Part shown: one piece after another, positions 43,991-58,100 of the stretch
Position numbering within the stretch: the first letter of the stretch is position 1
Layout of the letters: each line of letters starts with the position of its first letter
NCBI GenBank assembly: GCA_014904985.1
Contig: MU128930.1
Span: 62,001-126,000, forward strand
Direction of reading: 5' to 3'
Length of the DNA stretch: 64,000 nt
Source of the DNA: Hydnum rufescens UP504
Lineage: Eukaryota; Basidiomycota; Agaricomycetes; Cantharellales; Hydnaceae
Program-made: the position numbers and the translations under genes
The notes under the pieces: model-generated
Databases searched by the model: none
What the model was told of the DNA's origin: nothing
What the model saw: only the letters and a program-made list of their open reading frames with translations

Positions 43991-46900
43991 ATGCTCCTCA
44001 AGTCAAGACTTGGTGTCCTCTTTGCGTTCCTCTTACCGCACTCAGACACCTCTGTCTCGGTTACCTCGTATCTCATTGGGGTAGGCATAGGCGATGTTAC
44101 TGGTCCTATCGTTGAAACGAACAGTAAGCTGCGAAGCGTTGCCCCAGTTGCATGCCTCACCCTGTTCCCCTTGCAGTGATGGGCTACGCTGATATGAATC
44201 AAACCAACACTGGCCTTCACATGAGGCAGCACAGTCGTGCCTACATTGTTGCCGACCCATCTAACCCCTCCAATCGCATCGTATTCATTAATTCGGATAT
44301 TGGTATGGGTGATACCGGCGTGCGGACCCAGATCGTATCTCAATTGTAAGTATGATGGTTGTTCGTTCTCGACTGGAGATATGGTACAATTGTAATCTCA
44401 CAGGGCTGCTCTTTACCCTGATGTGTACGACAATTCTAACATTGCCCTTGTTGGCACGCACCAACACTCTGGCGTTGCTGGATACCACAATTATCTGCTT
44501 CCCCAGCTCACGTCGCTTGGCCTTGTGCGGCAGAGCTACGAGGCCATTGTCAATGGTGCGTTCCGCCTTCTATTCTGTGGCTCGAGTGACCTGCATTCAC
44601 GTTGAACCGATCCCAAGGCTCCGTTCACGCCGTTGTTCAGGCCCACAACAGTTTGTCGCTTGGATCGTTGAGCCTAGGAAATACGACCCTTCTGGGAACC
44701 AATATTAACCGCTCACCATATGCGTACCTTGCGTGAGATATTTCCCGAGTAGCGCTTGTTTTGGTCTGATCGTCCAAAATAGTAATCCTGCTGCGGAGCG
44801 CGCACTGTATCAATATGACCAAGACAAGGATTTCACCCTGTTGAAGTTCACTGATGGCAGTGGTGTGGATCGTGGTTTTCTTTCATTCTTTCCTGTCCAT
44901 GGGACGAGTATTTATCAAGTAAATGAAAGCATTTATTTCCCAATCGAATCAATTGGTTGATACGGTAAATTTCAGAATAATACACTAGTTAGTACGGATA
45001 ACAAAGGTAAATCGTCTCGTATTCTGGTCCACTTCGTCGATATTTTGTTGACCCAAATTTTTTCTTCATGTTAGGAATGGCTGCCTATCTCTATGAATGT
45101 CAGGGGAATGTGTTCCTTTTCCGGATCGACTACTTTATTTACCCCTCTTGTTGTGCAGCATTCGTCAATCCTACGGTCTTCCCCGGCGCGACCAACAGCT
45201 TCGTGGCTGGCTTTGCCCAATGTGCGTATCGTCGAACGAAACATCATTAATGTGACTCACGTGAGGATGAACCCTAGCAAACGTCGGAGACACTTCGTAT
45301 GTGACTGTGTACTGCCTGTGGTAGTGATTCCTGACATTCAGTATTCTCGGCATTCCAGTCCCAACACGTAGGATATTTGCGTCCCCCATGATGATGATGG
45401 CTCTATCTGACAAATTCGAACATATAAAGTCTTGGTGCGTATTGTGAAAGCCCCGGTGATCCGTGGGATGGCCAACCTTGCGAATTCGCCAAGTCGACTT
45501 GCGGAAACGTCACTCAAGGATGTCGCGGAAGGTTGTATCTTGGTTCCAAATTATGTGTGGATGTGTCGCTCAATGACTGCGATCTTCCAGAGGCCCGGGT
45601 TTCCGTATCTCTGATTTCGAATCGAATCGCATCATTGGCACCAACCAGTTCAATGCGGCTAAGATACTCATGGAATCCAGCCTCGGCCCGGTCACGGGGG
45701 CAGTCAAGGCGCTCCATACCTATGTCGAAATATCCAATTACACGTTCCAATTACCGAATGGCACTACTGTCCACACATGCCCAGCTGCGATGGGCTTCTC
45801 ATTTGCCGGTACAGTCTTGTGGCATATCTCTAAACTCCACCTTGCTCAACACTCGGGTGATGCTAGGCGGGACTACCGACGGCCCTGGATTTTCAGATTT
45901 CACTCAAGGAGAAAATTCAACTTCCGTGACAAATCCATTCTGGAATCTTGTCAAAGGTATTTGAACATCTAGTATGATCGGATGAGATGATGCTTTAACC
46001 GCCCTCTCATTCCAAGGTGCCGTGACGCCCTCCCCTACTCCATACCAAGTGGCGTGCCAATACCCCAAACCCATCCTCCTTAATACTGGTTTTGCGCACA
46101 CCCCTTACGAATGGTGTGATTTCTACCTTGATCTCCACCTACTTATATGTGTTTGAACACCTGTTTGTAGGACTCCGGGGATTGTTGATATTCAAATGTT
46201 CCAGATCGGCCAGCTCGTGATGTTGATAGTGCCCAGCGAGTATACCACGATGGCTGGACGTCGACTCAGGTCAGGAGCAGCGGACCAATGTCCCGTAGCA
46301 TGTTAAAACTTATCAAAATTGAGTGTACTCGGATTGTAGGAACGCCGTTCGGGCGAAACTTATTTCATCGGGTGTCCTTGACAACTCTGCTTACGTGGTC
46401 ATTGCAGGCCCAAGTAACGTTTACTCCCATTATGTGACCACACGCGAGGAATACAGTGTTCAACGATATGAAGGGGCATCCACCTTGTATGGTCCTTGTA
46501 CGTCATGTAGTTTCATATGATACCCAAGCCGGATCTTGACCTCTTCTGTTTGTTCTTTTCCAGACACGCTCGAAGCGTATACGGACATATACACGAACTT
46601 GGTGGAATATTTGATACCTGATTCCGCCATTTCCCTATCTCCAGGACCTACTCCACCAAATCAGATCTCCAAGTCTATATCCCTCCAGGTGGAGAACGAG
46701 ATTTCATTTCTACCTTCGTCGTCTTCATACTGATTGGTTTTGACGAAGTAGAAGGGAGTCTTTTATGATTCTGCCCCTCACGGTGGCTTCGGTTCGGTCA
46801 TCACGGATGTATCCTCCAAGCCTTATACCGCTGGCGGCACAGTGTCGGCGCTTTTTAATGGCGCGAACCCCAGAGTGAGTATCGCTTATTCACCATTCGC

Positions 46901-47410
46901 TTTCTGATAATACTTAATACCCCGAATGATGGGCGTAGAACAATTTGCGCCTTGAAGGCACCTACCTTACCGTGGATCGGCGTGTGAACGATATCTGGAC
47001 TCCCGTTCGTTCCGATTCGCACCCGTCGACAACCTTGAGATGGAATCGAACGCACACTATTGTGCGTCCTTAGTCACAAGCAACTTCCTCGTTGTTGTGT
47101 TGACTTCATCCTTACTCTTCTTACTTTAGCTTGGAACGTCGACAGTGAACATTTCTTGGTTCGTTTTATTTTTCAAGTTTTACTTTTGTGGTATTCATTC
47201 GTCGTCTATGTTATACTTTCCATGATACAGGACGATTGAGAGTGGGACTCCTGGTAGGCGATCTTGACGGCTTTTAATGTTGTCTTCGGATTGACGTGTC
47301 GGTTATTAGCTGGGTCATATAGGCTGACTTATTATGGCGATTCCAAAAGCCTTTTTGGGACGATTTCTTCATTTACGGGCCACTCTGGAACTTTCATGGT
47401 TTCGGTTTAA
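43991..47410 (+). CDS. Secreted neutral ceramidase
   Basis: Hydrolyses ceramide to sphingoid base and fatty acid. The start at 43991 gives MLLKSRLGVLFAFLLPHSDT, a signal-type N-terminus (an in-frame ATG lies upstream at 43878). Family blocks: GVGIGDVTGPIVE, MGYADMNQTNTGLHMRQHSR, VFINSDIGMGDTGVRTQIVS, ALVGTHQHSGVAGYHNYLLP (zinc-binding HQH), LSFFPVHGTSIY, then the catalytic serine motif SNVGDTSPN built from three exons, EFAKSTCGNVTQGCRGRGPG, MFQIGQLVMLIVPSEYTTMA, NVYSHYVTTREEYSVQRYEG. The C-terminal Ig-like domain ends SGTFMVSV at TAA 47408-47410. Many introns and two microexons (45278-45296, 45359-45367). Full length for the family, about 700 residues. Secretion is inferred from the signal-type N-terminus. 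Confidence 0.93.
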
Positions 47411-47520
47411 GTTTCGTACTCCAGCCAAGGACTTAATTTTCCCAGATTGATAGTTTCGTCTCCCGCATAATATTTGTTAAATCCCGCAGAGCGATAAATA
47501 TAATTCCATAATGGCCATGA

Positions 47521-50500
47521 TCATTCTCTTTGAGTCTGCAGGAGCCTGGTCGTCTCCCTTCGCGCCCATTCCCCAGCTACGCTCTCTCGACTAATAGCAT
47601 TCCAGAGGAGTAGTCGACTCGTGAGATCACCCCATAGTTCAGCATTGGCTTCGCCACTCCCATTCATGATAATCTCCCATAGGAACTCGACAGATGTTCC
47701 CCACGTCCAAAGAGGCGGTGAAGTATCCAGGCTGGGTCAAATGCACTTCCCCTCTGCGTTGTCAAGCTGTCCTTGCGATGTTGGAACATGATAACGTCAT
47801 GGACAGATTGCGACGACAATACAAGGCTACGTTCCAGCTGTGTGAGCCACTCGAGGATCTTCCTGAACAACGCGGCGGTCGTCGGGGACTCGTTATCGAT
47901 GCTGGGGATGCGAGTCAGGATTCGAGCGATCGCATATAAGCGTTCCAGCGATCCTGAGGGAATAGAAATCGGGTTTTTAATAGCAGCGCAACCAAAGCAG
48001 CCATGTAATAAGATAAAATACCTTGCAATGCGCTGATCAGTCCTAAACATGCTATGATCGATCTCCGCCATGATCCAAGGGTTGCGCGCTCTGCCATATC
48101 ATGGTTGAGGCACCGTACGATATTATCGAGTATCTCTATCCAAGCATCCGCTTCCTCTTCCCGGAGATCCAGTAGCTGAATATCAATCCAAGATAGAAGC
48201 GATGACCTCAGAACCAACGATGTCGTGGCTTTCATGTTTCTAGTGATATTAGTCAACACCTGTACCACCAGAAGAATGATAAGAGACGCCCAGGAGGAAT
48301 GAATGACAAGACTATACCCACGTCAAGAATACCAGTCCGGAGAATGCTGTCCGAATCGGAGGCTTGGAATAGGGTGGCGAGTAACTCCCACGTATGACGA
48401 CGAGTGAGGATCTTCCAGTCTTGAGATGACTTCATGCCATCAGCTAGAATCGAATCATCCATATTCTCTCCTTCCGCCAATCATCCGAGCTGCTGTAGAG
48501 GAGATTGAATAACATAGGAACGTCCCCCTTGTCTAATTCAGGCCTCTGAAGAAGGAAGCGTGATGTTATAGGATACATGAAGTTGGACGGATAGAAAACG
48601 CAGCGAAGGGCATGTGCAAGAAGCAGTGTCGAATATGTCGGGAGCCGAGCCACTGGAGACGTTGATGGCGGTAAGGCATCTTTGACTAAGTTGAGAACAT
48701 ACAGAGCCTGGTCTCGCTCCTGAAAGGCTGGCTCCTATGAATAAGATCGGATGAGGAACATATTGGGGCCCGAAGAAAGTCAAACAGGAACGAAAACGAA
48801 CATGCAAGGCAGCCCAGAGTCCAAGAAGGACGTGAGATGCGATCTCTCGCAATTGAGGAAGCTTGGAGGACAAAGCACGTATTGCGACGCATACTGAATT
48901 TGAGCGGAACAATGCAACCCACTCCATACCAGACATAGTGCTTCCGTCGTCTAAAAGGGTGGACGCAAGCAATGCAAGCACAAAGTTGGGATCATATATC
49001 AAAGAAGCCGTGGCGTCGCATCCTAATGGATCGGATAAAACGGCATGTGAGGGAAAGGATATACAGGTCTTCATGACGGTGGTGGGGTCCAAGCTTGTCA
49101 ACGCATCTAAGGCTTTGGATGATGAACCCGCGGCGGAGGCAGTCCATCGTCTGAACACTGCGAGGACGGACAGATGTCGGTGTTGCTCGAACAGCCGAAA
49201 GATTGAAAGTAGTCGTCGATCAGCGATGGCAAGGGTCCCACGGTAAACCTTGAGCAGCGGCGAGATGTGACTGGGCTGGGAAGCATTTATTGGATGCATA
49301 AGAAATAAAGCATGGAGAAGGGCTGCAATAGGTGGCCACGTCGACGGCTCGGAAATTGGCAAGGAATTAGCGAGGAACACTTGGTGTTGTAGTATGTTTT
49401 GAAGCAGTCGATTAGAATTCACAGGCTAAAAAACCCGAACATAGTTAGAAACCTTTCGCGCCTCTCATGTTTTGCAATTTGCAAACTGAAGAGAGGATCA
49501 CCTTAAGTTTCGTATGCGATGCCACAATATACATAAAATTTAAGACTCTGCGGGAACCTAGTCGATTTTGTATGCCAGCGCTCAAGACAGGATCGGCAAG
49601 ATGGGCCTTGATTTCAGAAGCCTTTGGTATTAGTCGTCCTGAATCTGATCGTCAGATCACGACCAGATACGGTACAACATAATTCATACCGAAGATTTCA
49701 AGGGAGTCTAGGAAATTCGCTGGGTCTGTTGGATCCTCTGCAAATCGTCGGACAATCCATTCCATCCCCCGGTCGATGTACATATCAATCACTGCTCCTA
49801 GGGTGCCTCGACCGTCACAAAGAGCAAGCCTAAAAATTAGAGTCTGTAGTTCTCTGCGGAATAGGCTTTTGGGTGAGAAGGTCTCCAGTTTCTCCACGAG
49901 TTGATGCGCAAACTTCGTCTGAAGTTGAGGGTGTAATCTAAAAATCAGGCAAAGGCAGTCCTCCGCCATGGTGATGACATGTCGGATAGTACTAGTCCTA
50001 GCAACGGTATCGATAAGGTGGGGTATCAATTCGAAAGCAGCATGAGTGCCGATGTGAAAACGCTCGAGATCCGGTTCAACAGCACATGTGTCAAGGAAGG
50101 CGTGGATCACGGCGATGAAGTCAGGGGTCTGGCCAACTTTATTGACTTCAGCCGCAAGCCATTTTCCAAACTGGAATCTGCTCGAAGGCGACTGGTATAT
50201 CAAGGCGGCAAGAATTTGAGGACTGGAAGGAGTCCAGTCATTCGCCAGAACATTAGGTACAGACAGATGAGGAGGTAGGCGGTCCAGACGATCGGACCAG
50301 CGCCAGAAAGAGACTCCACGAAGGGAATCAACGCTCTGTCGCTTTAAAGTGAGGTCGAGTCGATGGTTTAATCCAAGAGGAAAATGCGCGTTGATCAGAG
50401 ATGAAACTAGCTTCTCAAAAGACTGGGAAGAAATTGAAAGACGGCTTAACGATAGAAGCGAAGAGACGCGTTTGCGCAAGCGCGCGATCGTATCTGGTGA

Positions 50501-53500
50501 AGTGGAGGTTCCAATGGTACTACAAACAGCCTCCAGGACACCATCGAGCGCATTATGGTGGGCGACCATCGTGGAATCCCCAGCGAGTATCGTGACCACC
50601 GCATCGAGACAGCTCAATAAAGCCTCATCATCCATGTACGGGATCCAACGGAGTGCAGGAACGAACTGTAATGTATGTTTCAATCATGAGATTTCAGGCA
50701 ACAGTGAGCAGAAACAGACTCACAGAGAGAGCAGATGCCGTCGACGAATCGGCCCGCTCAATCTGCGCCTTCCAGTGTGAACAATAATCCTCAGCCAATA
50801 ATCGATCCGACTCAGAAGCAGCATCCAAGGTCACCCGCACGAGATCGGAAAGAACTTAACACTATAAATCAGAAATAGCCATCACCCGATAGCCTATTGC
50901 ACCACAACACACCAGGTAATGGCTCTGTAGTAGCAAAGAACATGCTTCGTATGAAGGGGCTTTGTTTGAAGATCAGGGCCTGAAGGGGCGAGATATCGAA
51001 GTCGGGGATCATCCTAGCCTGTTGGACGATCCGCACAAGGAGCGACAATGAGCCGGTGTTGCTAGTATTGCCCAACAACTCTGTCGGAGAAGCGGCACGA
51101 TGGCAGACAAGCCTCACAACACGGGCCACTTGCAGAGAGGACCATTTTCCGAAAAGCAACTGCAGTAGGAATGCCTGGACATCTCGCTCCAGTAATTCAT
51201 CGTTTCCTGCCATCATGAAGGCAACCTCAAAAGGCAGACTCGATTGGTGAAGGGTAAGATAAAGGTCATTTCTGCCGTGGAGATTCACACTCACGAAGAT
51301 GACATGAGGCCATTAGCGTGAGATGACCGCAATATCATAGAGAGGAGACCATGGTGAGTGGGTTCGACATGAAAGAAAAACTCCCGCAACGCGAATGAAT
51401 CTGTTGACCATCGCTCAATGACACGGACCAGTCGAAATACATCATCTATCGATAATGGTTGATCGATGAGGCGAATCCAGTCAATTAGTTCTGCCGCCGT
51501 CCACTGCGCAGTTATCTCATCTACAAGAAAATTCATTATCGTACGGTCCTGTCCTGAACACGACTGGCCCTCACCAGGTTGTGAGCTCTCTACAGCATTG
51601 AGAAAGTCCTGGACCGCAATAACCTGCGAGCGAGGCGAGTGGAGGAGGGGTAGTGAGGAAGAGGTGTGAAGTCGCCGTAGACCAGATACAAGTAGCCGCC
51701 GCTCGCGAGACACCGCCACTAAAATTTCAGGGTGCTTTTGAACCGATATTAGGTCGCGAAGCACATTAAGAACACGGGTCGAGATACGCTCCGAATGCCG
51801 TAGATCGGAGTGTTTAGCCATTATACTCAGGGTGAATTTGCGCAAGAACGTCGCAAGGGTGAGGGTATCAGAAGCCGTCAGCACCTTGCTTGTCTGCTGT
51901 TCCGTGAAGCGCTCTAAAACAGCGATAAGAAGGGGACTAGGTGCAAGATCTGGTTGGTGCGTCGTCGGCTCGTTGTCTTCCGTGAACAACAGGGCGAGGC
52001 TCTCTTCGACATATCGATATGGCGTCCTTAAACAGCGCTGGATACAATCGTCCAGAAACAAAAGAATCCCATCGCGCTCATCCGTCAAAGGTACACCGCC
52101 CGGACCTTGAGCAGTTGGAGACCTTGCCGTCAGTGGCAATGCCATTAACCAGAGGTGAATTTCGAGGGGATCATGCTCAAAGAGAATATTTCGGGACAGT
52201 ATGCTGATAATGAGGGACGCTGCGGCCCCTCGCACAGTATCAGATCGGGTGCGAGTAAATAGTTGCAAAACGTAGTAGAGATGACTGTGGTTCGTTGTGG
52301 CTGTACTGTAGGGGTCAGAAACCACCCGACCTGAATGGTGCCGCCGGCACTCACCAAGCTTCGCAGACCAGGAAAACTGATCGCTCTCTTGCAGCAAACG
52401 GAGGACATGCAGTTGGGCTAAAGCGTTCACTCCGCTCGTTGAACTCTCATTCGGATGCTCAACAGCTGCAGATGATCCTGGATGAATGGTGTTGTTGGCC
52501 TTGCCTGGTCATAGAGAGCAACAATTTCCCAGGGTCAAACCGAGCCTCCGCTGCAAGTGAGGGAAGCGAGCGATGATACAGCCACATGAGCCTCAGGGAA
52601 GCCTCCGATAACAGCTCATTTCTCGTCGCCTCTCCTGGTTGGGACTGATCGACCACCGTAGCTGCAGCCAGAGCCGAGGTTGAGGCCAAGGCAGATACAT
52701 TTCGTTGTGAAAGGGCGACCACAACTTGGAAATCTGGAACACGCCTTCGTACTTCTTTCTCCAGTTCCAGACGTCGACGCATCCATTGGCCCGTCTCTTC
52801 GTTCTCTTCTAATGCTGCTTCAACAGTCGTGAAGGCCTGACGGATAGATTCAAATTTATCCAAACACTTGGCTAAGGCGAGGGATGTGCAATGTCGCACA
52901 AGAGGTTCTGAGTTGAGTTGGAGGCCCTTGGTGACGAAAACCTTGGTGAATATAGAGGGAATGACGTTTTCCACAATCGTATTAAGTGGAGGAGGTGATG
53001 GATTATAGGAGGGCGTGGATAGAGACCCTTTGGACAGGACGGTGGAGAAACAATAGGTGGGAATGGGGAGAGAAATTATAGCACCAAAATACGCCATATT
53101 TGTGATCCAACGAGATGAAAGGCGAGGCTCGAGGGAGATTCCTGCGACCGACCAGTATCTGACATAGGGGATAATTAGCATCGGTAAATATTTGCATATT
53201 CACAACGACATGTTGACGAACCCTTGTATTATTTCGGGACATGCCCCTAGGATCTTTATAGCCAGCTCCTGTTGCCGTGGGTCTTCATTTACTTTGAGAG
53301 ACTTGAGGAAGTTAGCCAAGGTCACATTATGAATACGCCCAGACCGCGATTTCGAGTCGGAGACCTCATCATTTCCTTCGGGACCTGGGGAGGATACCAT
53401 CCCCGATCATGGAAGCATAGTCCTATCCCCCTTCTCGATGTAATTGCAAGAAGAAAATGATGAACGACATCAGCTGGAATATCGGATGCATCCTCGCCTT

Positions 53501-54704
53501 CTGGATCACCTCGAGCGTAAAGCTTGGAGAGCTAGAAATGATGGTGGAATAAACAATAAGGGAGCAATCCAATTCCAGAATCGCAATGTGCTATTTACCT
53601 CAAGGAGGGTCTGTTCACTAAAAACACGAACTTTAGCAGTGCGCCGAATTCGGCCATCAGACCATATTCCCTCCCAACAAATCTCCAAGATGTACCGCAC
53701 CAAATCATATGGGTCCTGGTGCAGGCCCTTGAAAATTAGTATAAATGTATTCTTATGATCCTCCAAAAGGGCGGTTTTCACCGGACCGGTGTTGTGGGCG
53801 ACACAAAGGACAAAATAAAGGTAATGAATAGGGTTCTAATGTCAGCTTTGGCGAACGAATCCTGTTTTCCCCCGGATGGCGCTCGACGCCTCATTGCGAG
53901 TAATTTTGGAAGCGACTGAGATGGGATTCTATCAACGACGAGCAACGAAGGCATGTTCTATGACTCTCACCTTCATCCCCCACGCAAAACCGTCCATTAT
54001 TGCACGTTTCTCGCGTCCATCCGCAAATCCGACCATGGCATTGAACAGTTTTAGAGTCATAAGGATCAAGTCATGCTGTGCACCTCCAAGATGAGCATTC
54101 AGACGTCTCATATACATGGAGCTGACTAGTTGCTGAATTATTGGGTCCCCATCGGATTGATATATGAAATGTTGTGAGAGCAGCGTCAGTAAGGCAGCGA
54201 GGATTGCAATCGCCAAAGATTGAACTGATTGGTCGTTCTGATATAGAATTTAATTGAGGCTCGAAGGAGGTCCGATAGTTTAGGCACACCTGAGCAGGGG
54301 AGTTCCATATCTCGAAGAGCTCCGACACTCCGGGAGATTTGGTGAGCCAGTCGTGAACAAGAAGAAGGCGTGCATCATTCGATGGGATAGTAATTTCATG
54401 TGGGTGGACAGTGAGCTGGTTTCTAAGATTCAATAGAGCTTTGCAATATGTCAGCGTAGGATACTCAGTTGGACAGGAAAACACACACAATTCTTGAGTG
54501 CATCGAGCGACTGGGTGGACAGTGCTTCACGTATGTCATTACCACTTCGAAAAACGACAAGGGGAGGTTCATGCTCTTTGGACTGCTGTTTCAGGCGTTT
54601 TTTTGGCCTGTCAGTATTCGCAGGGACTGACAGGGATAGGCATGGCAATTGCTGCTCACGTGACTCGGCAGGAGCCGACACGGAGACTGGTTTTATGGGT
54701 TCAT
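47521..54704 (-). CDS. URB1: Nucleolar pre-ribosomal protein Urb1/Npa1
   Basis: Very large scaffold for early 60S ribosome assembly in the nucleolus. The N-terminal part has SLDALKNL|RNQLTVHPHEITIPSNDA, SMYMRRLNAHLGGAQHDLIL and FNAMVGFADGREKRAIMDGF (Urb1 N-domain), then YILEICWEGIWSDGRIRRTA and NTIVENVIPSIFTKVFVTKG. Most of the rest is HEAT-like helices, e.g. VLRDLISVQKHPEILVAVSR. The C-terminus ends LQTQRE at TGA 47521-47523. ATG 54702-54704 (MNP) is one base out of frame with IKPVSVSAPAESREQQLP; one more C in the CCC run (about 54696-54698) joins them. At about 47690 HRLFGRG joins TSVEFLWEII only if GGGG is GGGGG. Length and order fit the family. Introns near 54485-54430 and several later. 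Confidence 0.9.
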
Positions 54705-55147
54705 TGTCACTGGCTCAATGCCCACCCTCCACCCCTGTTCCTTAAACCTCGTGTACTGATGCATACTATGAACATTAAAATGTGTTGCCTTCATGCTTCA
54801 ATGTTATCTTGTTGAAGCAACCCACAAAGCGATCGAACTTTGGTCAAACTTTGTAATACTCACCAGATAAATGCTTACATGGGGATAGTTTCATCGAGTA
54901 TTGATGCCTAAAGAGCACGAGAGCCCTTCGGAGGGTCAATTCATACATTGTCAGGCTAGAGGAACATGCCTCAATGGCGGGCGGTGGCGGAAGCCCTTGC
55001 CGAGGGGAATGAGAAGACAGTCTATCATGTGTACAGTAACATACTGGTGGCAACATTATACACATTGGTCAAGATCTGACCGGAAACTGGCAGCCCAAAT
55101 GATGCACTGTCACTAAATGCCTATAAAGGGACAGTGTCGATTACAGA
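54705..55147. other. Intergenic region, no gene recognised
   Basis: 443 bp between the URB1 start and the TRAPPC11 stop, both on the minus strand. Holds the URB1 promoter. No conserved frame. Confidence 0.4.
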
Positions 55148-58100
55148 TCATGACGGGTAAACAGGAAGAAAATGCCCATCCAGAGACAGCTCGTCGCCTG
55201 GTACAGACAAATCGAGAGAGTCACGACCCGGTCGAAGGTCTCTTCCTACCAGAAGAACCGGAACGCGTGCTGCGGTAATTCGATCTTCTTCAGGATCCGT
55301 AGGCGCCTCTCCGCTAGGATTGGTGGAAGTACTCTCCTCATTTTCTCGAAGAACATCCAGTTTCCGTCTATCGTGCACTTTGAACGTGGGCAGCCGTACG
55401 AATCCACATGATAGGGGGATGAGATTGAAGAATACTTCATCTGATGTCCCAGGTAGCAACATCGGCAGTCGCGCATGCCGGGGCCCAGAAAGCACGAAGG
55501 CTTCTGACGAGTCGACGTCTAACATAGGCTCTGCGGTGCGGAATTTCTGTCGGTTTTGGACAGTAAGGCGAAGACCAAAAGGATGGTGAAGTCGCCCTGA
55601 AGGAGGACAATCCAAGAGAGCGACAAGACCGTCATCTGGGGGTCTAAGACTCGGCACATTCAAGAGAGTCTTCGCAGGGGCAATGTTCGGATCCGTGATC
55701 TCAGATCTGAAGAAAGATACATCAGATGAAGATCAGACCACTTGGTATCCAAAGCACAGACCTCCGCCAAGTGACCTCGAAGTGCCCAGGGAAAGGTATT
55801 TCGTCCTCTGAGAAATCCTCGTTATTTTCTTCGTAAAGATCTACTTCGCAGGTCAGCGAAAAGGCATCTCCATGGCTCCAAGCTATTTCATGATAGAATG
55901 ACGGGTAAGGGGAAGTACAAACATAGAGGCTACTCCGCTTACAACAAGGAAATTCGTCCTCCACAAACGACAGTGAACAGCTAGCTACTCGAGCCCTACG
56001 TACGTTCTGATGGCAAACATGTTCTTAATTAGCATCATGAACAGGGTCAACGGCGCCAGGATGAGGCACCCACCTCCGGTTTATACCGTATGGAATCCAC
56101 GACGATCTCCCAGGGTCCACTACTGAGTACAGCCACCGTCGTGATAGCTATGCGTTGCCCCTCGACTGCGTCCGGTTCATATTTACTCAAGTCCAACAGG
56201 GCCGGCAGAGGTTCGGGATCTCGCGTATATGTTATCGTGAAGGATGGCTTCATGGCAGGAACGGTATGAACCACCAGGGTACGGAGGGTTTCATTCGTAT
56301 TCGGGGACATATTGGACGACTCGGGTTGGATTGTATGTGATTGGATCGACAGGTCGAGGATTCGATCACCTCCTGTTCCAGCGCTATGCAGGTATAGTGT
56401 CCGTTTCACGACGCCGCCGGGCTTAACGATCCCAAATGAGACACCTTTGATCAGTGACGTCGACGAGTCGTCTCCCAGTGTAATGTGGTTGACTGAAGCA
56501 AAGGTTAGGTTCAAACAAAGAAGGTCAAAGAGTGTGGCCCGTACCGCCTTCATCCTCTGAGGGCTGCAACAGGACGTCGATATCAAACTGCAAATCTTCG
56601 TCATCTTCGTTGGTAATTTGAATTATGATAGGGTATTGTTCATCTATTAATGCGGGCTCATCATGCTGGAACGAAATATATAGCCGATGGGGCCGGAATT
56701 GTACCCTAAAGTTTGATTGTTACGGCCCAAAAGAAGTACAGGGTGACAAGGAAAGGCTGGGCGTACCGACACATCTGAGAATTGGGGCGATGAATAGGAA
56801 TGAACCGGGGAGGGAGGTCGATTGTGGTTAACCATCGAGGAATGCTAGCCGCTGACATCAGGGTATTGGTGGTGTTGATAGGAATCTCTACGTTCCAACT
56901 GCCAGTATTCAGGAACAAGGTGAGTCTTGGAATCTAACAATGAACCAGCCTGGTCATCAATATAACCTTAAGGAATATTAAGGATAGAAACTCCACCGTT
57001 AGGTCAACTGGGACTGAGGAAGTAATCCTCCCGTAAAACACTTTGGGTCATTTGAATTCCACCGAAGATCAGATTTAATCATTGGACTTGGTTGGGAGGG
57101 CCCTTCAGAAATACCGGAAGACCGTAACTGTCCGAGATCGGTGTGTGGATGGGCACTCGGATCCTCCGAAGGAAAATGTTCAATAATGATAGGGGGATGA
57201 TTTTCGTCCCAATATATGTGGAGCAGAGAGAACTCTAAGCCCGGTAATCCCCCGTCACCTGCCGTTAATATCACTTGGAAAGACGCTGGTTCCCCGAGTG
57301 ACACCTCGCTTTTCCAGAAGATAATGGATGGGTGGACTGTGGATCGAGTGAGTGGGGTGAACACAATGTTAGAAGGGTAGACGCACGTATCGGTGCGAAG
57401 TCCGAGGGTTCAAGAACAATAGGCCTTGTCGGTGAGGTACTCTGTAGATTAGGGTGTAAGGGAGATATGAAGGAGTCAGATCACATACTTCTCACCTGGA
57501 AGATGGCCACGAGCTCCTCTTCAATAGCGCGTCGTTCTTCTAAGGAATCTGTTGCTTCTAAGATTTCCAAGAAAATTAGGGGACCGCATGATACTACACG
57601 ACAATCTTACCTCGAGCAAGCATCTCGAGGAGAAGCCGAACCGTAAGCTCCACGTCACCCATTTGCCGACCGCATTCACACCACATGGCCAAGATAGAGC
57701 GTAACATTGCACCCCACTTCTCACGCTGATACGTCTTGGCAATACGTTCAAAGAACCTGACAGGAATCAAGTCAAACCCAAGCCGAGAAAATCGTTGCAA
57801 TTAGGAACGGATCGTACTTCACCGCTAGGTCGAATTGTCCTGCGCTGTAGTAAGCTTCTGCTATTCGATATGCCATGTGGAACGTCAAACGGCCGTTGCC
57901 TGTACCGTGTGATTTGAATAGCTCGTAGGCCTTCGTATAGAGCTTGGGGATAGATTGTAGTATAAACAAATCACATAGGCACTGAATCCACGTACAAATG
58001 GGAACCAATTACCTCTATAATGATAGCTTGATGATCTACCTTACGCTCATTGGCAAGAGCTGGGGAGGATGTTGTTGAAGGATCCTGAGAATAGTGAATG

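Noticed and set aside
48863..49246. Plus-strand frame opposite URB1
   Set aside because: Antisense shadow of a conserved coding exon.
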